Positions 14,040 through 17,282 of a stretch of DNA of 17,282 nt are shown piece by piece. Source of the stretch: Prevotellaceae bacterium UBA1075 (GTDB taxonomy: Bacteria > Bacteroidota > Bacteroidia > Bacteroidales > Bacteroidaceae); NCBI GenBank assembly GCA_002316015.1, contig DCCS01000044.1, positions 52,664-69,945 on the forward strand, given 5' to 3'. A program made the translations under genes and the position numbers. Numbering within the stretch: position 1 is the stretch's first letter; the number at the start of each line of letters is the position of its first letter. The notes under the pieces are model-generated. The model searched no databases. It was not told where the DNA came from and saw only the letters and a list, made by a program, of their open reading frames with translations.

Positions 14040-15491
14040 ATGTCATTTACGGAAGATTTGGAGGGGCTGGTGCGCGCTCACTTCACGCACACCCCCACCG
14101 CATGCCAGCAAAAAGCCATTGCCGAATGGGCTGATTTCATGCTGAGCCGCGAAGCCGACACGGCCTTTCTGCTCAGGGGCTACGCGGGCACGGGAAAGAC
14201 ATCTCTTGTGGCCGCCATGGTACAGACACTGAGCGAGTTGAGACAACCGGTCATGCTGCTCGCCCCCACAGGACGGGCCGCCAAGGTGTTCTCGCTCTAC
14301 GCCGGGCTGCCGGCCTACACGATACACAGGAAGATATACCGCCAGAAGGCGCTCACCTCCCCCGGCCTGTTCCAGCCGGGTGTCAACCTGCACAAGCACA
14401 CGACCTTCATCGTCGATGAAGCCTCGATGGTGTCCAACCAGGCGGGCGACAGCGGTGTGTCCTTCGGCACAGGCCGCCTGCTCGACGACCTCGTCCACTT
14501 CGTGTACTCCCGCGAGGGCTGCAGGCTGATGCTCATAGGCGACACGGCCCAGCTTCCTCCCGTGGGGACAGACGAGAGTCCTGCCCTCGACCCCGGGGTG
14601 CTGGCGGGCTACGGGCTGCGGGTGTGGCAGGCGCAGATGACCGAGGTGGTGCGGCAAACGGCCGAGTCGGGCATCCTGTGCAACGCGACCATGCTGAGGC
14701 ACATGCTGGCCTCGGGGGGCGAGGGAATTGCGCTGCCACGCTTCCGCATCCGGGGAATGCCCGACATGCGGGTGGTCAGGGGCGACGAGCTGATAGAGTC
14801 GCTCGAAAGCAGCTACAGCCAGTGCGGCACCGACGACACCATCGTGGTGACCCGCAGCAACAAGCGCGCGGGCATCTTCAACCAGGGCATTCGCGCGCGC
14901 ATATTATATATGGAAGGGGAACTGGGGGGAGGCGACCAGATTCTGGTGGCCAAGAACAATTATTTCTGGGCCGCGAAGGAGGCTCCCGCACAGCAGGACA
15001 AGGAGGACGGGATGCCCTTCATCGCCAACGGCGACACGGCCGTGGTGCTGCGGGTGCACGGCGAGAGGAGTTTCTACGGTTTCCGCTTTGCCGATGCCAC
15101 GCTGCGCTTTCCCGACTACGGCAACCGCGAGATGGATGTGACGGTACTGCTGGACACACTCACGAGCGAGTCGCCCGCCCTCACCCGCCAGCAGCAGGAG
15201 ACGCTCTTCCAGGCCGTGTGGGCCGACTACCCCGAGATAGGGGACAAGCGCGAGCGGATGAAGAGGCTGCGTGCCGACCCTTACTTCAACGCCCTGCAAA
15301 TCAAGTATTCCTATGCCGTCACCTGCCACAAGGCACAGGGCGGCCAGTGGAGCCACGTCTATATCGACCAGGGGTACATGACCGATGACATGCTCACGCC
15401 CGACTACCTGCGATGGCTCTACACCGCCCTCACGCGCGCCACCGAACGCGTGTTCCTCATCAACTGGCCCAAGGGGCAGGTGGAGGGCTGA
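14040..15491 (+). CDS. RecD-like superfamily 1B DNA helicase
   Basis: This 483-residue ATP-dependent helicase is of the RecD/Dda (SF1B) type. Walker A is GYAGTGKT at residues 47-54, motif Ia LLAPTGRAAKV is at 73-83, Walker B FIVDEASM is at 123-130, and motif III follows as LIGDTAQLPPVG. The C-terminal UvrD_C_2-like part contains YSYAVTCHKAQGGQW and the motif VI segment YTALTRATERV. It is shorter than RecD2 and lacks its long N-terminal extension. The ATG at 14040 is preferred: upstream in-frame sequence crosses the divergent promoter region and encodes low-complexity sequence. The protein probably acts alone in DNA repair or replication, since no RecBC partners are nearby. It is divergent from the rsmD operon. 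Confidence 0.92.
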   Translation: MSFTEDLEGLVRAHFTHTPTACQQKAIAEWADFMLSREADTAFLLRGYAGTGKTSLVAAMVQTLSELRQPVMLLAPTGRAAKVFSLYAGLPAYTIHRKIYRQKALTSPGLFQPGVNLHKHTTFIVDEASMVSNQAGDSGVSFGTGRLLDDLVHFVYSREGCRLMLIGDTAQLPPVGTDESPALDPGVLAGYGLRVWQAQMTEVVRQTAESGILCNATMLRHMLASGGEGIALPRFRIRGMPDMRVVRGDELIESLESSYSQCGTDDTIVVTRSNKRAGIFNQGIRARILYMEGELGGGDQILVAKNNYFWAAKEAPAQQDKEDGMPFIANGDTAVVLRVHGERSFYGFRFADATLRFPDYGNREMDVTVLLDTLTSESPALTRQQQETLFQAVWADYPEIGDKRERMKRLRADPYFNALQIKYSYAVTCHKAQGGQWSHVYIDQGYMTDDMLTPDYLRWLYTALTRATERVFLINWPKGQVEG

Positions 15492-15519
15492 GGGCCAGTG
15501 CCTGGCAGACCACTACATG

Positions 15520-15663
15520 TCACCGCAGCAGCCACTTCCACACAGGGAGGGCGCGCACCCTCTTACCCTTGAGGCCAGCGTCCTCCTCAGGGTCACGCGT
15601 AATGACCCAACCGTCATACTCGGATTTGGCCTTCAAGAACTTGGCCCTGTGACAGGAAAAGAT
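15520..15663 (-). pseudogene. C-terminal remnant of an unidentified protein gene
   Basis: On the minus strand, 47 codons run from just after a TGA (15666-15664) to a TGA at 15522-15520 with no start codon. The last 41 look like real protein: AKFLKAKSEYDGWVITRDPE, then EDAGLKGKRVRALPVWKWLL and a final R. The mix of charged, aromatic and hydrophobic residues, and the natural-looking end, suggest the 3' end of a deleted gene that once ran convergent to the helicase gene. I cannot name the family. Confidence 0.5.
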
Positions 15664-15778
15664 TCAGTATGCCGTTTCTGCCATGTGCCTTTTGGCCAAA
15701 GTCGATTGCTCCGGCATGGCCGAAGCAAGATTGGGAACAACCCCTCGAAATATGCTCTGCAAAAACAGGGAAAAGTTT

Positions 15779-15844
15779 CAAAGTGCACCTCATAACTTTT
15801 TGCAAAACCCGCAAAGTGCACTTCGCAACTTGCCACAAAACGCT
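15779..15844. repeat. 33-bp imperfect tandem repeat, two copies
   Basis: The copies at 15779-15811 and 15812-15844 both begin CAAAGTGCAC and share AACTT and CAAAAC blocks in register, with about 24 of 33 positions matching. On the minus strand the 11-codon period reads EVHF-x-x-F twice, but no gene is evident. Confidence 0.6.
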
Positions 15845-15890
15845 CCTTTGACCCGCAAACGACATTTTCTTCAGAAAAAAGCATCCCCCA

Positions 15891-15923
15891 TGTCACCTTT
15901 CGGCACGCTGGAGCGTTATTATT
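15891..15923 (+). promoter_or_regulatory. Putative ECF-sigma promoter of the DUF6249/sigma operon
   Basis: TGTCACCTTT (15891-15900) is followed by CGTTATTATT (15914-15923), with 17 nt between the CAC and CGTT cores. It shares ACCTTT and the overall layout with the promoter at 9859-9889. Transcription would start near 15930, about 43 nt before the DUF6249 ATG. Confidence 0.45.
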
Positions 15924-15972
15924 ATGAGCAAGCTCAAGAAAACAGATTATAACAACTTAAACATAGAAGAGT

Positions 15973-16401
15973 ATGAGCGGAGTAATTGGAGGAGTGCTGA
16001 TAAGCACCGGATGTTGTGTGGTGTTGCCCATCATGGCGGTGTGGCTGACCGAGAGACGCAAGATGCACGAGACTGACAAGCGCACAGAGATTGCGCTGGC
16101 TGCCATCGAGAGGAACCCAGGCATGAACGTGGAGGACTTCATGCGAAGCCTGCAGCCACGGCAGAAGACCATCAAGGAGAGGCTCTACATGCGCCTCAGC
16201 GCGGGGTTGTCACTCTGCGGGATTGGCCTCGGGCTGCTATTGTATGTCCTCTACCGTGGGCTGTCGTACTCATGGACAGCGGCGGATGTCAAGGGCATGG
16301 CACTCTCCGGCAGCGTCTTCTGCCTGCTGGGCCTGGGCTTCATCATCGCCTACCGGATGGGCAAGCGCATGTTCCGCAAGGAGCTGGAGGCTGGAGAATA
16401 A
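15973..16401 (+). CDS. DUF6249-like inner-membrane protein
   Basis: This 142-residue protein has an N-terminal transmembrane segment (residues 3-25, GVIGGVLISTGCCVVLPIMAV without a signal-peptidase site). A cytoplasmic charged stretch follows (TERRKMHETDKRTEIALAA, then NPGMNVEDFM), and then two further TM segments near 78-95 (LCGIGLGLLLYVLY) and 108-127 (LSGSVFCLLGLGFIIAY). This is the layout of DUF6249, a Bacteroidetes family often encoded beside ECF sigma factors. It lies 27 bp upstream of the sigma gene. A role in membrane sensing for that sigma factor is inferred from context only. Confidence 0.75.
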   Translation: MSGVIGGVLISTGCCVVLPIMAVWLTERRKMHETDKRTEIALAAIERNPGMNVEDFMRSLQPRQKTIKERLYMRLSAGLSLCGIGLGLLLYVLYRGLSYSWTAADVKGMALSGSVFCLLGLGFIIAYRMGKRMFRKELEAGE

Positions 16402-16428
16402 AACTGGTGGACACACCCGGACGGACTG

Positions 16429-16920
16429 ATGGACAAGAATGAGTTTACCCGACTGGTGCGCCACGAGCAGGAACCGCTCAGGCGGCTCCTGCTCGCCCTG
16501 TGCCTGGGCGACCGCATGCTGGCGGACGACCTGGCGCAGGAGACGCTGGTGAAAGCCTACCTGTCATGCGGCACCTACCATGACCAGGGGCAATTCACGG
16601 CCTGGACCTACCGCATCGCCTACCGCACCTTCCTCGACCACAGGCGCAGCCTGCGGCCCACAGCCCACCTGGACACGGCACGCGAGGTGATGGCCGAGAG
16701 CGCGCCGGACGGGGCCTTCCGCTACGATGCCCTGTATGCGGCACTGGCCACCCTGCCCGAGAGGGAGCGCACCGCCCTGCTGCTGTTCTACCTGAAGGGC
16801 TATGCGGTAAGGGAGATAAGCGGCATCATGGAATGCGGCGAGGACGCGGTGAAGAAGCAACTGCAAAGGGGACGCGAACACTTGAGGACAAAACTGGGGA
16901 AAGATGGAAAAGGACTTTAG
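16429..16920 (+). CDS. ECF-family RNA polymerase sigma factor (second)
   Basis: This is a 163-residue sigma-70 ECF factor. Region 2 is at residues 5-75 (FTRLVRHEQEPLRRLLLALC, DDLAQETLVKAYLSC, FTAWTYRIAYRTFLDHRR). Region 4 is at about 105-155 (ALATLPERERTALLLFYLKG, then the helix-turn-helix YAVREISGIMECGEDAVKKQ and RGREHLR). The N-terminus fits the ATG at 16429. It follows a DUF6249-like gene and overlaps the next small membrane-protein gene by 17 bp, the standard Bacteroidales cassette of sigma factor plus small inhibitor. It is only distantly similar to the sigma factor at 8916-9473. Confidence 0.93.
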   Translation: MDKNEFTRLVRHEQEPLRRLLLALCLGDRMLADDLAQETLVKAYLSCGTYHDQGQFTAWTYRIAYRTFLDHRRSLRPTAHLDTAREVMAESAPDGAFRYDALYAALATLPERERTALLLFYLKGYAVREISGIMECGEDAVKKQLQRGREHLRTKLGKDGKGL

Positions 16921-17158
16921 ACTGGAAGAGATATTCGACGCCTACCGCCCCGACCTGGGCGACGGCGCCAAGTTCATGGCCACGCTGCAGCACCGGCTGG
17001 AGGCCGCAGAGTATCTGCGCGCGATGCGCGAGGCCGAGCGGCGGCACTGCCGCCGGATGATGCTGGCGGCACTGCTGGCCGGCCTGGTCATTGCCGTCAT
17101 CCACCTGCTGGGCATGGAGCAAGGCACCCCTCTGCCCCACCCCATGAAGAAGGGGTAG
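16904..17158 (+). CDS. Small single-TM protein, candidate anti-sigma factor
   Basis: This 84-residue protein has an N-terminal cytoplasmic helical part of about 50 residues (FRLEEIFDAYRPDLGDGAKF, then TLQHRLEAAEYLRAMREAER), a basic stop-transfer stretch (RRHCRRMM), one transmembrane segment (LAALLAGLVIAVIHLLG, about residues 54-70) and a short tail. Its start lies inside the sigma gene (17-bp overlap), so the two are probably translated in a coupled way. Position and topology suggest an anti-sigma or sigma-modulating role. No conserved anti-sigma motif is visible, so this is inference. Confidence 0.75.
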   Translation: MEKDFRLEEIFDAYRPDLGDGAKFMATLQHRLEAAEYLRAMREAERRHCRRMMLAALLAGLVIAVIHLLGMEQGTPLPHPMKKG

Positions 17159-17248
17159 GAGGGCCTGCGGGCCGCGGGGCCACCTGCGCGGAACAACGCT
17201 ACCCACTGCCGACGCATGCGATGGACGATGCACTACGGCGCGATGGCA

Positions 17249-17282
17249 AACGCAGTGCGCTGCGTTGGGCGATGCGGCGCAC
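17249..17282. repeat. 22-bp repeat family, second locus, cut by window edge
   Basis: AACGCAGTGCGC (17249-17260) is the exact reverse complement of the array 12-mer at 5184. It is followed by TGCGTT and, after 10 nt, by GCGCAC (17277-17282), the start of the next unit at the same 22-bp phase. The array presumably continues beyond the window. Confidence 0.7.

Larger units (their letters stand above)
15492..15972. other. Intergenic region with gene remnant, repeat and promoter
   Basis: This 481-bp stretch has no intact gene. It contains the minus-strand remnant at 15520-15663, lower-GC sequence from about 15650, a 33-bp repeat at 15779-15844 and an ECF-like promoter at 15891-15923, each listed separately. 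The open frames crossing it have no family resemblance. Confidence 0.6.

Noticed and set aside
15924..16067. 47-codon open frame starting ATGAGCAAGCTC in front of and overlapping the DUF6249 gene
   Set aside because: Its charged start is suggestive of a leader peptide, but most of it overlaps DUF6249 in another frame and no ribosome binding site or homology supports it.

Overview
The window looks like chromosomal DNA from a GC-rich member of the Bacteroidales, most likely Prevotellaceae. This rests on several signs: a large outer-membrane barrel protein with a carboxypeptidase-like N-terminal domain, DUF3822 next to rsmD, a DUF6249 protein next to an ECF sigma factor, Bacteroidales-type promoters (TAnnTTTG), and two secreted proteins ending in the Prevotella-style 'YTL-G-R...G-YI' C-terminal module. 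The species assignment is inference; no rRNA or tRNA gene was seen.

Layout. 1-1440: 3' part of an acyl-CoA dehydrogenase gene with a downstream terminator. 1760-4771: a 1003-residue outer-membrane beta-barrel protein. 4772-5438: a repeat-rich convergent intergenic region (30-bp direct repeat, 22-bp tandem array, 23-bp perfect inverted repeat). 9811 down to 5439 (minus strand): a tight six-gene operon made of a small basic secreted protein, an ECF sigma factor, a one-TM anti-sigma-like protein, a Spy/CpxP-like LTxxQ protein, a secreted beta-helix carbohydrate-binding protein and a secreted alpha/beta-hydrolase. An ECF-style promoter precedes it, so an autoregulated envelope or surface response is a reasonable reading.

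10123-10614 is a rearrangement scar. The C-terminal half of a GH10 xylanase gene (minus strand) abuts, at about position 10594, the last codons of a lost plus-strand gene that matches the Gly-Pro-rich end of the barrel protein at 4771, followed by a strong orphan terminator. 10681-10999 carries a Bacteroidales promoter and a long rod-shaped, GNRA-capped RNA structure ahead of a small HTH regulator (11000-11230). 11320-11808 encodes a secreted protein of unknown function, closed by a bidirectional terminator.

13945 down to 12008 (minus strand) is an overlapping operon of a membrane-anchored hypothetical protein, DUF3822 and RsmD, divergent from a RecD-like helicase gene (14040-15491). 15492-15972 holds the 3' remnant of an unidentified minus-strand gene, a 33-bp repeat and a second ECF-like promoter. 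This promoter precedes a DUF6249 / ECF sigma / small membrane protein operon (15973-17158). The window ends inside another copy of the 22-bp repeat family seen near 5200.
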